A model generated the notes under the pieces. The model was not told where the DNA came from, did not search any database, and saw only the letters and a program-made list of their open reading frames with translations. The position numbers and the translations under genes are program-made. A stretch of DNA of 64,000 nt from an uncultured beta proteobacterium (GTDB taxonomy: Bacteria > Pseudomonadota > Gammaproteobacteria > Burkholderiales > Burkholderiaceae_C): positions 1 through 64,000 of the forward strand of contig CAIVXG010000217.1 of the NCBI GenBank assembly GCA_903909815.1, read 5' to 3'. Numbering within the stretch: the first letter of the stretch is position 1; every line of letters begins with the position of its first letter. This document shows, piece after piece, positions 45,419 through 53,836 of this stretch.

Positions 45419-45874
45419 TCACAGGGTCCGGGTCATGAAGACGCTGTTCGGGTCTTTCGCGTATTCGCCGAACGGCCCGCAGCAGCTGAAGCCAAAGCTC
45501 TCGTAGAGTCGATGCGCTGGCGAGAAAGCTTCCACCGAGCCGGTTTCAAGGCTCAGTCGCTCATAAGAGCGAGACTTTGCAACCTCAATGATGTGGGCGA
45601 GGATGGCTCGCCCCGCACCCCGGCGCCGGTGTGCATCGGGCGTGCGCATGGACTTGATCTCGCCATGCCTGCGGTCCAACTCCTTGAGGGCGCCACAGCC
45701 CAGCAGCAGCGAACCTTCCCAGGCAGACCACAAGGCGATGTCGGGTTGGCGAAGCCGCTCCAGGTCGAGGGCAAAAACACTCTCGGGGGGTGACAGCGAG
45801 CGCATGCTCTGCAGGTGTTCGTCCAGCAGGGCATGGATGGCGGGACGGGAGAGATCGTCAATTTCAATGTTCAT
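45419..45874 (-). CDS. GNAT-family N-acetyltransferase
   Basis: 151 residues. Motif A is EIKSMRTPDAHRRRGAGRAI (about 72-91), followed by motif B RLSLETGSVEAFSPAHRLYE and the C-terminal GFSCCGPFGEYAKDPNSVFM. This arrangement is typical of PA4866/YjgM-like small-molecule acetyltransferases. The ATG at 45874 starts the conserved domain. The substrate is unknown. Confidence 0.87.
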   Translation of the reverse strand: MNIEIDDLSRPAIHALLDEHLQSMRSLSPPESVFALDLERLRQPDIALWSAWEGSLLLGCGALKELDRRHGEIKSMRTPDAHRRRGAGRAILAHIIEVAKSRSYERLSLETGSVEAFSPAHRLYESFGFSCCGPFGEYAKDPNSVFMTRTL

Positions 45875-46012
45875 GGTGTTCTTGGCGCTGGATCGCTGAT
45901 TAGGAAGAGATCCTATACGGCGTGAAGGTGGCTTTGGGTCTTTTTGAGTGGCCAATTTTTCGAACTCTGCCGTCCGGATCGGTCTTCATTTTTGCGGTAC
46001 GCTTGAAGCCTC

Positions 46013-46531
46013 ATGAAATCACTTTTCTGCGCCATTTTTCTTTGTCTCTTTGGATTGACGGCGGTGTTCGCCAAGACGCCGGGCGAAGTCGAGATCGGCT
46101 CAACGCTACGCGAGGCCACGATGCAAGGGCTCAACGGGCCGGCGCGCAAGTTGTCGGAGTTCCGGGGCAAGCCCCTGATCATCAACGTCTGGGCCAGCTG
46201 GTGCGGCCCCTGCCAGCAGGAAATGGGGTCGCTGGAGCGGCTGGCCTGGCGCGATGAGTTTAGGAAGACAACGGTGATCGGCATCTCCACCGACGATTAT
46301 CCCGATGCTGCCAAGGCCTTCCTGCGCAGGACCAACGCCACTTTCAACCACTACATCGACAGTCGCCTGTTGCTGGAAAACATGCTCGGTGCCGATCGCC
46401 TGCCGCTGACCCTGCTGGTGGACGCCAAGGGCCGGGTGCTGCAAAAGGTTTACGGCGCCAGGGAATGGGACAGCGCCGAGTCGCTGGAGCTGATCCGCAA
46501 GACCTTTGAGCTTGCCAAGAGCAAGCCCTGA
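46013..46531 (+). CDS. TlpA-family thiol-disulfide oxidoreductase
   Basis: 172 residues with a signal peptide (1-20, VFA-K). The thioredoxin fold contains NVWASWCGPCQQEM with the redox CGPC (about 64-67) and the cis-Pro in LPLTLLVDAKG. It is a periplasmic reductase of the TlpA/ResA type, supplying reductant to cytochrome maturation or other exported thiol proteins. It precedes slyX by 21 bp in the same direction. Confidence 0.9.
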   Translation: MKSLFCAIFLCLFGLTAVFAKTPGEVEIGSTLREATMQGLNGPARKLSEFRGKPLIINVWASWCGPCQQEMGSLERLAWRDEFRKTTVIGISTDDYPDAAKAFLRRTNATFNHYIDSRLLLENMLGADRLPLTLLVDAKGRVLQKVYGAREWDSAESLELIRKTFELAKSKP

Positions 46532-46552
46532 GCATCAAGTCGCCCATTTCAC

Positions 46553-46768
46553 ATGACTGCCATGCAAAACGACATTGAGCAACGGCTGACCGATCTGGAG
46601 ATCAAGGCCAGCTTCACCGAGGACCTGGTCGATCAGCTGGACGAGGTGATCCTGCGCCAGCAGCAGCAAATCGACAGCCTGCTGCGCGAGATCGGCCACC
46701 TGCGCCAGCCCGCCCCCGGCGTGGGCCAACCGCAGGATTTGCGCGACGAGTTGCCGCCGCACTACTGA
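46553..46768 (+). CDS. slyX: SlyX family protein
   Basis: 71 residues. The coiled-coil core IEQRLTDLEIKASFTEDLVD and LNDVILRQQ-like QLDEVILRQQQQID are diagnostic of SlyX, as is the C-terminal PPHY. Function is unknown across the family. An in-frame ATG at 46562 is an alternative start. Confidence 0.92.
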   Translation: MTAMQNDIEQRLTDLEIKASFTEDLVDQLDEVILRQQQQIDSLLREIGHLRQPAPGVGQPQDLRDELPPHY

Positions 46769-46875
46769 CGCTGCTCCTCAATCAGGTCGGGCAAGTACAA
46801 CGGATGGAACTTGGCTTCATAAGATTAATGCAGCGGTCCATCAGAATCGTAATTTGACTTCCATTTTTTGACCGT

Positions 46876-47181
46876 TTACCGCTTGGCTTTTCGCACCTTC
46901 TCCTGTGTGCAAAGTGCATCGTCCACCTCGCCGAATTGGTAGTGCAAGGAGCGATCGGGCTGCTCCGTGCGAGAGATGACGACTATTCGAACACCTACTC
47001 GGGCGCACCCTTGCAGCTCAGTTAGCTCAGGCCCCGCAGTCCATTCGCTCGCATGCGATGGTGGGATTGAACCTATTTTTTGGGTGTGAGTACAGGCAAG
47101 TAGATTGGATGAAAGCGCGAGGGATAGGGCCCAGAAAGATGTCCGAAGTACCCGATGGCGACGAATATGGGTTTGCCACAT
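46876..47181 (-). CDS. Putative small lipoprotein
   Basis: 101 residues from the ATG at 47181. The N terminus has basic residues (HIRRHRVLR), a hydrophobic stretch (FWALSLALSSNLLAC) and a lipobox LLAC, so signal peptidase II processing is likely. The rest is a short soluble domain with two cysteines, not recognised. The ribosome-binding site is weak. A chance frame is possible, but the lipoprotein signal is convincing. Confidence 0.5.
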   Translation of the reverse strand: MWQTHIRRHRVLRTSFWALSLALSSNLLACTHTQKIGSIPPSHASEWTAGPELTELQGCARVGVRIVVISRTEQPDRSLHYQFGEVDDALCTQEKVRKAKR

Positions 47182-47285
47182 CGTCAGGCACTCACCCGAC
47201 AGGTTGTTTGCAGGTCTCATTGCGAGCATCGTATCAAAGCGGATCCCAATTGGCAATGAGTTGCCACGTCATGGCCAGTCCGCTT

Positions 47286-48908
47286 TCAGTGCGCGCCGCC
47301 GCCGCCCGCTGCCGTGCCCATTTTTGGCTTGGCCAACCAGACCACGCCGATCAACAGCAGGAACATCAGCGACGACAGATAGAACAAATCGGTCACGGCC
47401 ATGGTGTAGGCCTGCTGATCGATGGTGCGGTTGATGGTGGCCAAGGACTGCTCGTTGCTCATGCCCGCCGACGCCAACTGGTTCAAGGTCTGCATCGCGG
47501 CGGCGTTGCCGCTATTCACTGACTCGCTCAGCTGTGCGTGGTGCAGCGTGGCGCGGCTCTCCCAGAGTGTGGTGAAGAGCGAAGTGCCGACGGCGCCCGC
47601 CGTGATGCGCACGAAGTTGGACAGGCCTGCTGCTGATGGCATGCGCTCGGGTGGGAGCCCGGAAAACAGAATCGCCTGCAACGGGATGAAGAAAAAGGCC
47701 ATGGCCGCACCCTGCAGCACAGTGGGAATCAGGATGGTCCCGAAGTCGGCCTGGGCATTGAAGTACGAGCGCATCCAGAGCACGATGCCAAAGCCGAGGA
47801 AGGCCACCGAGGCCAGCTTGCGCGGGTCGATCCGGCTCACGTTCTTGCCGACCCAGGGCGAAAGGATGATGGCGAGCAGTCCCACTGGCGCAGTCGCCAG
47901 GCCCGCCCAGGTGGCCGTGTAGCCCATGTACTGCTGCAGCCACAGCGGCAGCAGTACCACGTTGCCGAAGAACAATCCGTACGCGATCGACAGCGACATC
48001 GTCCCCATCAGGAAATTGCGCCGCGTGAACAAACGCAAATCCACGATCGGGTGCTTGTCGGTCAGCTCCCAGGCCAGGAAGAACAGGAAGCTCACGCCCG
48101 AGACGATCGCCAGCGCGATGATCTGGCCCGAAGCAAACCAGTCCAGCTCCTTGCCCTTGTCTATCATGATCTGCATCGCGCCCACGAACAACACCAGCAG
48201 CACCAGACCGACCCGGTCCAGCGGCACGCGCCGCGGACCCGGATCGCGCTTGTGATAAATCGACCAGGTCAGGCCGGCGGCGAACAACCCCACAGGAATG
48301 TTGATGTAGAAGATCCAGGGCCAGGAAATATTGTCGGTGATCCAGCCGCCCAGTAGTGGCCCAGCCACGGGCGCCACCAGCACCGTGATCGCCCACATCG
48401 CCATCGCGGTTCCGGCTTTGGCCCGCGGATAGCTCGCCAGCAGCAGGGTTTGCGATAGCGGAATCATGGGGCCTGCCACCAGGCCCTGCAGCACGCGGCA
48501 GGCGATCAGCACGCCGATGTTGGGTGCCAGGCCGCAGAGCCAGGACGCGATCACGAACAGCAGCACGCTGATGGTGAAGAGACGCACCTGGCCGAAACGC
48601 TGCGTGAGCCAGCCGGTCAGCGGCACCGAGATCGCGTTGGCGACGGCAAACGAGGTGATGACCCAGGTGCCTTGCGCCGGGCTCACGCCCATGTCGCCCG
48701 AGATCGCGGGGATGGAGACGTTGGCAATCGACGTGTCCAGCACGTTCATGAAGGTCGCCAGCGAGAGCGCGACCGTACCCAGCACCAGCTCGCTGCCCGT
48801 CAGCGGCGGGTAGGCAATCGGTGGCGCATGAGGCGACGTGGCGACGGGCGCTGGCGGCGCAGCAGCCGGTGCGGCGGCGCCGTCTGGTTCGGCAGTGGTG
48901 GAAGACAT
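47286..48908 (-). CDS. emrB: EmrB/QacA-type (DHA2) drug efflux transporter
   Basis: 540 residues, 14 transmembrane segments after an Ala/Pro-rich N-terminal tail (1-40). Motif D1-like LATFMNVLDTSIANVSIPAI, motif A GWLTQRFGQVRLF and motif C LVAPVAGPLLGGWITD identify the DHA2 family. It works with the membrane-fusion protein and outer-membrane factor encoded just upstream to expel drugs across both membranes. It is the last gene of the marR-OMF-emrA-emrB operon, 19 bp after emrA. Confidence 0.93.
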   Translation of the reverse strand: MSSTTAEPDGAAAPAAAPPAPVATSPHAPPIAYPPLTGSELVLGTVALSLATFMNVLDTSIANVSIPAISGDMGVSPAQGTWVITSFAVANAISVPLTGWLTQRFGQVRLFTISVLLFVIASWLCGLAPNIGVLIACRVLQGLVAGPMIPLSQTLLLASYPRAKAGTAMAMWAITVLVAPVAGPLLGGWITDNISWPWIFYINIPVGLFAAGLTWSIYHKRDPGPRRVPLDRVGLVLLVLFVGAMQIMIDKGKELDWFASGQIIALAIVSGVSFLFFLAWELTDKHPIVDLRLFTRRNFLMGTMSLSIAYGLFFGNVVLLPLWLQQYMGYTATWAGLATAPVGLLAIILSPWVGKNVSRIDPRKLASVAFLGFGIVLWMRSYFNAQADFGTILIPTVLQGAAMAFFFIPLQAILFSGLPPERMPSAAGLSNFVRITAGAVGTSLFTTLWESRATLHHAQLSESVNSGNAAAMQTLNQLASAGMSNEQSLATINRTIDQQAYTMAVTDLFYLSSLMFLLLIGVVWLAKPKMGTAAGGGGAH

Positions 48909-48927
48909 GGTCAGGCCAGAGGACGAA

Positions 48928-50142
48928 TCACTTGCCGGCGTGGCCGCTATTGGCGGCGATGATCTTGCGCACCTGCTCGTCCGCGGCGGCGTTGCTTTGC
49001 TCGAACACCTTGGTCTGAACCTGGGCCGACAGGCGCGACGCATCGGCCAGCATCAGGCCCTCGGTCTTGCTCACGTCCACTCGGGCGTCCATGGACAGGC
49101 CCACGCGCAGCGGATGCTCCACCAGCTCTTTGGCGTCGAGCGTGATGCGCACGGGAACGCGCTGCACCACCTTGATCCAGTTGCCGGTGGCGTTCTGTGC
49201 CGGCAGCATGGAAAAGGCCGAGCCCGTGCCCGCGCCCAAGCCATCCAGCGTGCCGTGGTACGACACCTTTTTTCCGTAGACATCGGCCACCAGTTCCACC
49301 GGCTGCCCCAGGCGCAGATTGGCCAACTGGCTTTCCTTGAAGTTGGCTTCGACCCAGACCTGGTTCAGCGCAATCACCGACAGCAGCGGCGCGCCGGCCT
49401 GCACCCGTTGCCCCAGCTGCACGCTGCGCTTGGCGACAAAGCCGTCCACGGGTGCAAGCAGCTCGGTGCGCTTGAGCGCCAGATAAGCCTCACGCACCCT
49501 GGCCGCGGCGCGCAGCACGTTCGGGTGCTGGGTCAGCGCCACGCCATCGGTCAGCGTCTGATTCGATGCCAGCTGTTCACGCGCTGCCAGCAGCGCCGAT
49601 TGGGCCGCGGCCACGCCGCTCTTGGCGCTGACGACCTGGGTCGTCGCATGGTTGAACTCTTCCTTGCCGACGGCCCCGCTGGCCAGCAGCGGCGTGCGCC
49701 GCGTCACGTCGTCCTGTGCACGCGCCAGCTCGCTTTGGGCCCGTGCGAGATCGGCTTCGTGGAGCGCGATTTGTGCGGCGAAAGTGCTGTTGTTGGCGTA
49801 CAGCGTGCGCACTTCGCGCACGGTTTGCGCCAGTTGCGCCTGGGCTTGATCGAGCGCCACTTGCGCGTCTGCCGGGTCGAGCTTGACCAGCACTTGTCCG
49901 GCCTTGACGTGATCCGTGTCGTCGGCATTGATGGCCACCACCGTGCCGCCCACCGGGGGCGTGAGCTGCACCACGTTGCCTTGGACGTAGGCGTTGTCGG
50001 TGGACTCGTAGTGGTTCAGCACCAGTGCCCAATAGGCGCCGTAGGCGATGGCGCCGACGATGACGGCGACGGTCACGGCCGTCAGGGCTTTCTTGCGCGT
50101 GCTGTTTCCCTGTTCGGTCACAGGAGTTTCATTGGAGCTCAT
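48928..50142 (-). CDS. emrA: EmrA-type membrane fusion (HlyD) protein
   Basis: 404 residues. One N-terminal transmembrane helix (about 20-40), STDNAYVQGNVVQLTPPVGG (start of the biotinyl-lipoyl domain), a long alpha-helical hairpin (about 95-210) and a beta-barrel (KRTELLAPVDGFVAKRSVQL, GQRVQAGAPLL). It bridges the DHA2 pump and the outer-membrane factor. It lies between the OMF gene (49 bp upstream) and emrB. Confidence 0.93.
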   Translation of the reverse strand: MSSNETPVTEQGNSTRKKALTAVTVAVIVGAIAYGAYWALVLNHYESTDNAYVQGNVVQLTPPVGGTVVAINADDTDHVKAGQVLVKLDPADAQVALDQAQAQLAQTVREVRTLYANNSTFAAQIALHEADLARAQSELARAQDDVTRRTPLLASGAVGKEEFNHATTQVVSAKSGVAAAQSALLAAREQLASNQTLTDGVALTQHPNVLRAAARVREAYLALKRTELLAPVDGFVAKRSVQLGQRVQAGAPLLSVIALNQVWVEANFKESQLANLRLGQPVELVADVYGKKVSYHGTLDGLGAGTGSAFSMLPAQNATGNWIKVVQRVPVRITLDAKELVEHPLRVGLSMDARVDVSKTEGLMLADASRLSAQVQTKVFEQSNAAADEQVRKIIAANSGHAGK

Positions 50143-50191
50143 AGATCTTTCCAGTTTCGATTCGGTGTTGTTGGATGTGGCAAAGCGCGAC

Positions 50192-51634
50192 TCAGGGTGC
50201 GCTGGCGAGCGTGGCTTGCTGCACATAACCGCCGCCCAGGGCGCGCATGAGAGCGACCTGCGTGTCCAGCGCACGTGCCAGCAGGTCGGCCGCTTGGCGA
50301 CGCTGATTCAGCACCGAGGTTTCGGCGGCCAGCACCACGAGGTAGGTGCTCAGTCCGGCCTGGTAGCGCTGGGTCGAGAGCTCGTAGGCCGATTCCGCGG
50401 CGGCCTGCGCACGGCTTTGCTGCTGTTGCTGCCGTTCGATCGATTGCAGCGAGCTGATCTGGTCCGCCGCATCGCGCACGGCGTCGATCACGGCGGCGTT
50501 GTAGCTTGCTACCGCCGCGTCGAGCTCGGCTGCCTTGCCGCTCAGATTCGCACGCAATCGCCCCGAATCAAAGATGGGCAGGCTGATCGCCGGACCCACG
50601 CCGTACTCCTGACTGCTCGATTTGGTCAGACGGTCCAGCCCGATGCTGGCCAGCCCCACAAAGCCGCTCAGGTTGATGTTGGGATAGAACTGCGCCTTGG
50701 CGCTATCCACGTCACTGCTTGCCGCCTGGACGCGCCAGCGCGCTGCGGCGATGTCAGCGCGCCGCCCCAGCAGGTTCGCAGGCACGGCCGCGGGAAGTAT
50801 CAGTGCAGACACGGCACGCAGCGGTGCCGTGAGGGTATCGAGCTTGTCCGGCGCCTGCGCCGTGAGCGCGGCCAGGGCATGGCGCGTGAGTGTGACCTGC
50901 TCGTCGATCTGTTCGATCTGCTGGCGCAGTTCAGGCAACGCGCCCTCACCCAAGCGCAACTCGACCTTGGTATCCAGGCCTTCCTGCACGCGCTGCTTGA
51001 TCAGCGAGAGCATCTCCTCGCGCTGTTGCAGCGAGCGCGTTGCAATCGTTCGTTGTTCCAATAGTCGACCGAGCTGCACGTAGCTGCGCGTCACCTGTGA
51101 GGCGAGCAGGATACGCGCGGCCTGAGCGTCGGCGGCGGCGGCGCGCTGGGAGCCCAGGGCGGCCTCGATCGCGGCGCGGTTGCGACCGAAGAAGTCAAAC
51201 TCCCAAGAGCCCCCGATTTTTGCCTCGCCCAGGGTCCAGCCGGCGCCGCCCAAGGGTGGCGGGTAGATGCTGTTGGCGCTGAAATACTGGCGCGACGCAT
51301 CAAGCGATCCGCTCACGTGCGGACCGTCTGCCGACTGCGCGCCCGAGACCGCGGCTTGTGCCCGCGCCAGGCGCGCCTGCGCCACCGCCAGGCTGGGGTT
51401 GGCGCTCAGGGCGCGCTCCGTCAACTGGTTCAGCTTGGCGTCACCAAAGCCCCTCCACCAGTCGCTGGCCAGCACTGCGCCTGGGGCGTTGGCGTCCAGG
51501 CCGATGCTGGCGGGCTGGATCATTTGAGCGCTGGACGCGATGCCGCCGCTGCTGGCACAACCGGCGAGCGCCAGCACGGCGCCGGCAGCAAGCAGCAGGG
51601 CCGCAAGGGGTTGTGATCTGGGGGAAGTCTTCAT
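50192..51634 (-). CDS. NodT/OprM-family outer-membrane efflux lipoprotein
   Basis: 480 residues from the ATG at 51634 (another is at 51640). The N-terminal lipoprotein signal ends LALAGC. Two OEP repeats contain NPSLAVAQARLARAQAAVSG, ELPELRQQIEQIDEQ-like helices, RRADIAAARWRVQAASSDV and AQFYPNINLSGFVGLASIG. It forms the TolC-like exit duct for the EmrAB pump encoded downstream. It sits 28 bp after marR. Confidence 0.93.
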   Translation of the reverse strand: MKTSPRSQPLAALLLAAGAVLALAGCASSGGIASSAQMIQPASIGLDANAPGAVLASDWWRGFGDAKLNQLTERALSANPSLAVAQARLARAQAAVSGAQSADGPHVSGSLDASRQYFSANSIYPPPLGGAGWTLGEAKIGGSWEFDFFGRNRAAIEAALGSQRAAAADAQAARILLASQVTRSYVQLGRLLEQRTIATRSLQQREEMLSLIKQRVQEGLDTKVELRLGEGALPELRQQIEQIDEQVTLTRHALAALTAQAPDKLDTLTAPLRAVSALILPAAVPANLLGRRADIAAARWRVQAASSDVDSAKAQFYPNINLSGFVGLASIGLDRLTKSSSQEYGVGPAISLPIFDSGRLRANLSGKAAELDAAVASYNAAVIDAVRDAADQISSLQSIERQQQQQSRAQAAAESAYELSTQRYQAGLSTYLVVLAAETSVLNQRRQAADLLARALDTQVALMRALGGGYVQQATLASAP

Positions 51635-51662
51635 ATGCATTCGTGAGTGATGGGCAGGAGTT

Positions 51663-52148
51663 TCATTCTTCGGTCTCGCGCAGCGCGTCGCCGCTGGCGA
51701 CCATGCGTTCGAGTTGGTTCTTGAGCGTCAGCCACTCGGTTTTGGAGAAGCCCGCGAGATGGGCATTGAGCACCTCGGCCAGCACGGCCGGCACTTCGGC
51801 AATGGCGGCTTCGCCCTCGGGTGTGAGCTCTACCAGCACCACGCGCCGGTCGTCAAGGGAGCGCACGCGCTTGCACAGGTGCTTCTTTTCGAGGCGATCG
51901 AGCAGCCGCGTCATGGCGCCTGCGTCGACCTGCGACCAGCGCGCCAGGTCTGCCACGGTGCAGTTGCCCGCAGTGCGCAAGCGCATCAGCGGTCCCCACT
52001 GCGCGCTCGTCAGGCCGTGAACGCCCAGGCGCTTGTCGACCTGATGCACGATCGACATCATGATGCGCTTCATCAGATAGCCCACGCTCTCCTGCGCGCA
52101 AAAGCTGGCGGATTGGTAGAACTTGGCTGGGGCTGGGGGCTGCGTCAC
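51663..52148 (-). CDS. MarR-family transcriptional regulator
   Basis: 161 residues from a GTG at 52148. The winged helix (about 40-115) shows LTSAQWGPLMRLRTAGNCTV, DLARWSQVDAGAMTRLLDRLEKK and RSLDDRRVVLVELTPEGEA. It probably represses the efflux operon it heads. Longer frames would start inside the operator-like palindrome at 52189-52207, so the GTG is preferred. The inducing drug is unknown. Confidence 0.9.
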   Translation of the reverse strand: MTQPPAPAKFYQSASFCAQESVGYLMKRIMMSIVHQVDKRLGVHGLTSAQWGPLMRLRTAGNCTVADLARWSQVDAGAMTRLLDRLEKKHLCKRVRSLDDRRVVLVELTPEGEAAIAEVPAVLAEVLNAHLAGFSKTEWLTLKNQLERMVASGDALRETEE

Positions 52149-52188
52149 GTGGCTTCTGCGGCTTTGGGTAGACGCAGAATATACATGA

Positions 52189-52207
52189 CTAGGCAATTAT
52201 TGTCTAG
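52189..52207. promoter_or_regulatory. Near-perfect palindrome upstream of marR (operator)
   Basis: CTAGGCAATTATTGTCTAG, eight of nine pairs complementary around a central T (the odd pair is G opposite T). It lies about 40 bp before the marR start. MarR proteins bind such 15-20-bp sites. Autoregulation is inferred. Confidence 0.65.
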
Positions 52208-52331
52208 ACTTCATTTGCCCATGCCATTTGGTGGGGCGGCGTCTACCCCATTTCAAACCGGGACGTGGCGCCAAGCGACATCGCCGGCCGTTCTCGCCGA
52301 CCTTCATGACTCTGGGCCACGCATCCAACTC

Positions 52332-53003
52332 CTAAATGGCGACGCAAACGGTGTATTGCTGATCGTCGGAGTAGTTGGCCGCCGCTGCACCCGGCGCGGT
52401 GTTCGTGCTCATGACTCCCAGGGTGGCGCGAAACGACCCCGTGCTGGGGTTGCCGTCGTCCATTTGGGCGTCCAATTGGCGCGCCGCCTTGCCCGGAACC
52501 TGCCCCATGCAGGTTGAAAGATTGGGCGGCATGCCTGTGACCGCAAGCGTGTTCACCGCCACCGCGGTACTGCCGTTAAAGGCGTTGCGGGGCAAGGCGG
52601 CCAAACCCGCGTCGCCAGGGTTGCCTGCGATGAATCCCGCAGCCCTCAAATGCTGCCAGAACGCAACCTCTTCGCCGCCGGGGGCAAAGGCATTGGCCGC
52701 CGTGATGTCGAGCACACCGTCGTTGCTACCGAAGGCCGTGACGGTGGCCCAGGAACCGCCGCGCGCTGTAAGGTCAGCCAGGGTCGGGCCGTCGTCGCCT
52801 GGCAGACGACGAAAGCGGTCGATGTAGGCGTTGTAGGCGGTCTTTACGCCGCTGATGTCGTTGCTGGCACTCTTGACCTTCGCGTTTTCGATCAACTCCT
52901 GCCCTTTGAGCACGCCGCCCAGAAGCAAGCCGATGACGACCAAGACGATGGCAATTTCGACCAGAGTGAAACCCGACTCGCGGGGGTGTTGGTGGTGTTT
53001 CAT
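52332..53003 (-). CDS. Type IV prepilin (probable major pilin of the MSHA-like locus)
   Basis: 223 residues. A basic leader of 11 residues (MKHHQHPRESG) is followed by the prepilin peptidase site G|FTLVEIAIVLVVIGLLLGG with Glu at +5, then a C-terminal head with two cysteines near the end (LSTCMGQ and YTVCVAI) that could form the D-region disulfide. It has its own sigma-70-like promoter 38 bp upstream, which fits a highly expressed subunit. It lies last in the pilus cluster. Confidence 0.88.
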   Translation of the reverse strand: MKHHQHPRESGFTLVEIAIVLVVIGLLLGGVLKGQELIENAKVKSASNDISGVKTAYNAYIDRFRRLPGDDGPTLADLTARGGSWATVTAFGSNDGVLDITAANAFAPGGEEVAFWQHLRAAGFIAGNPGDAGLAALPRNAFNGSTAVAVNTLAVTGMPPNLSTCMGQVPGKAARQLDAQMDDGNPSTGSFRATLGVMSTNTAPGAAAANYSDDQQYTVCVAI

Positions 53004-53040
53004 GAGTTCACCTTTCAGTCAAGTTTTGAGGTTGTCAAAA

Positions 53041-53069
53041 ATAACACAAAGCCGATGTCATGGGGTCAA
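53041..53069 (-). promoter_or_regulatory. Promoter of the last prepilin gene
   Basis: On the minus strand TTGACC and TGTTAT are separated by exactly 17 bp, close to the sigma-70 consensus, in the 99-bp gap between two prepilin genes. It would let the downstream pilin be expressed independently of the long biogenesis operon. Confidence 0.6.
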
Positions 53070-53102
53070 TTTTTGAAAGAATTTTTCACTAGCCTGGCCC
53101 GA

Positions 53103-53831
53103 TCAGGGCAGCTTTCCAGCTGCGACCAGGCGGTTGAAGAGAACGCCGGTTGGGAGCCAGCTCACGATGTCGTCAAACTCCCCAGCGGCAGCGTCCGCGC
53201 TGCTGGGGCTGCGCCATACAAAGTCGCCGTTTTGGTTGGTGTTCTCGATTTCATCCGCGCCCACGGCTGCGGGCAAGGCGGCACCCGCCGCGCTGATGGC
53301 CCCGAATCCATTCCTGCCAAAGGAAAGAACGACAGCGGGAACGCCGTTCGACGTCACAACGGCGCATCCAGCGGCTTCGCATACGCGCAGGTTGGCTGTG
53401 GAAGACAGGGTCATCGTGGCTGCGGGGCTGCGATTGGAGAAGGTGGTGCTGACACGGTAGTGAATGCGTCGACCCCAGGCATCGCTTGGTGCCACGCCCA
53501 GGCTCGCCCACGGAATATGGCCTTCCTGCGCCACACACTGGCCCGTGACCGGGTTGACGTCTTCCTGCCCGTCGTTGGCGGCTCCGGCTCCCGCCGCCGA
53601 TGTCTTGTCGGGGCAGGGCAGATGGGGCGGAGTCTGGCTGACCGCGTAGCCCAGCAATGCCTCGTTGATTTCCTCCAGGGTTCGCTGCGTCTGCTTGACC
53701 TTCTGTTGCTCCAACTGGCTACCCAGCAGCGACAAGCCGCTGCCCAGAAGCAGGCCAATGACGAGCAGCGCGAGCGCGAGCTCGATCAGCGTTACGCCAC
53801 GGCTAAAAGCAACGCGGGTCTGGATTCGCAT
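53103..53831 (-). CDS. Type IV prepilin-like (minor pilin) protein
   Basis: 242 residues. The prepilin signal is RG|VTLIELALALLVIGLLLG, with Glu at +5 and an 11-12-residue basic leader. Val replaces the usual Phe or Met at +1. The head domain contains several cysteines (LPCPDK, GQCVAQ, RVCEAAGC), and LPCPDK with AWGRRIHYRVS is typical of minor pilins in MSHA-like and related clusters. It starts 5 bp after the lectin-like gene. Confidence 0.85.
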   Translation of the reverse strand: MRIQTRVAFSRGVTLIELALALLVIGLLLGSGLSLLGSQLEQQKVKQTQRTLEEINEALLGYAVSQTPPHLPCPDKTSAAGAGAANDGQEDVNPVTGQCVAQEGHIPWASLGVAPSDAWGRRIHYRVSTTFSNRSPAATMTLSSTANLRVCEAAGCAVVTSNGVPAVVLSFGRNGFGAISAAGAALPAAVGADEIENTNQNGDFVWRSPSSADAAAGEFDDIVSWLPTGVLFNRLVAAGKLP

Positions 53832-53836
53832 GGGCG

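Noticed and set aside
48838-50250. Long plus-strand open frame opposite emrA
   Set aside because: Antisense shadow. The HlyD-family protein on the minus strand is unambiguous.
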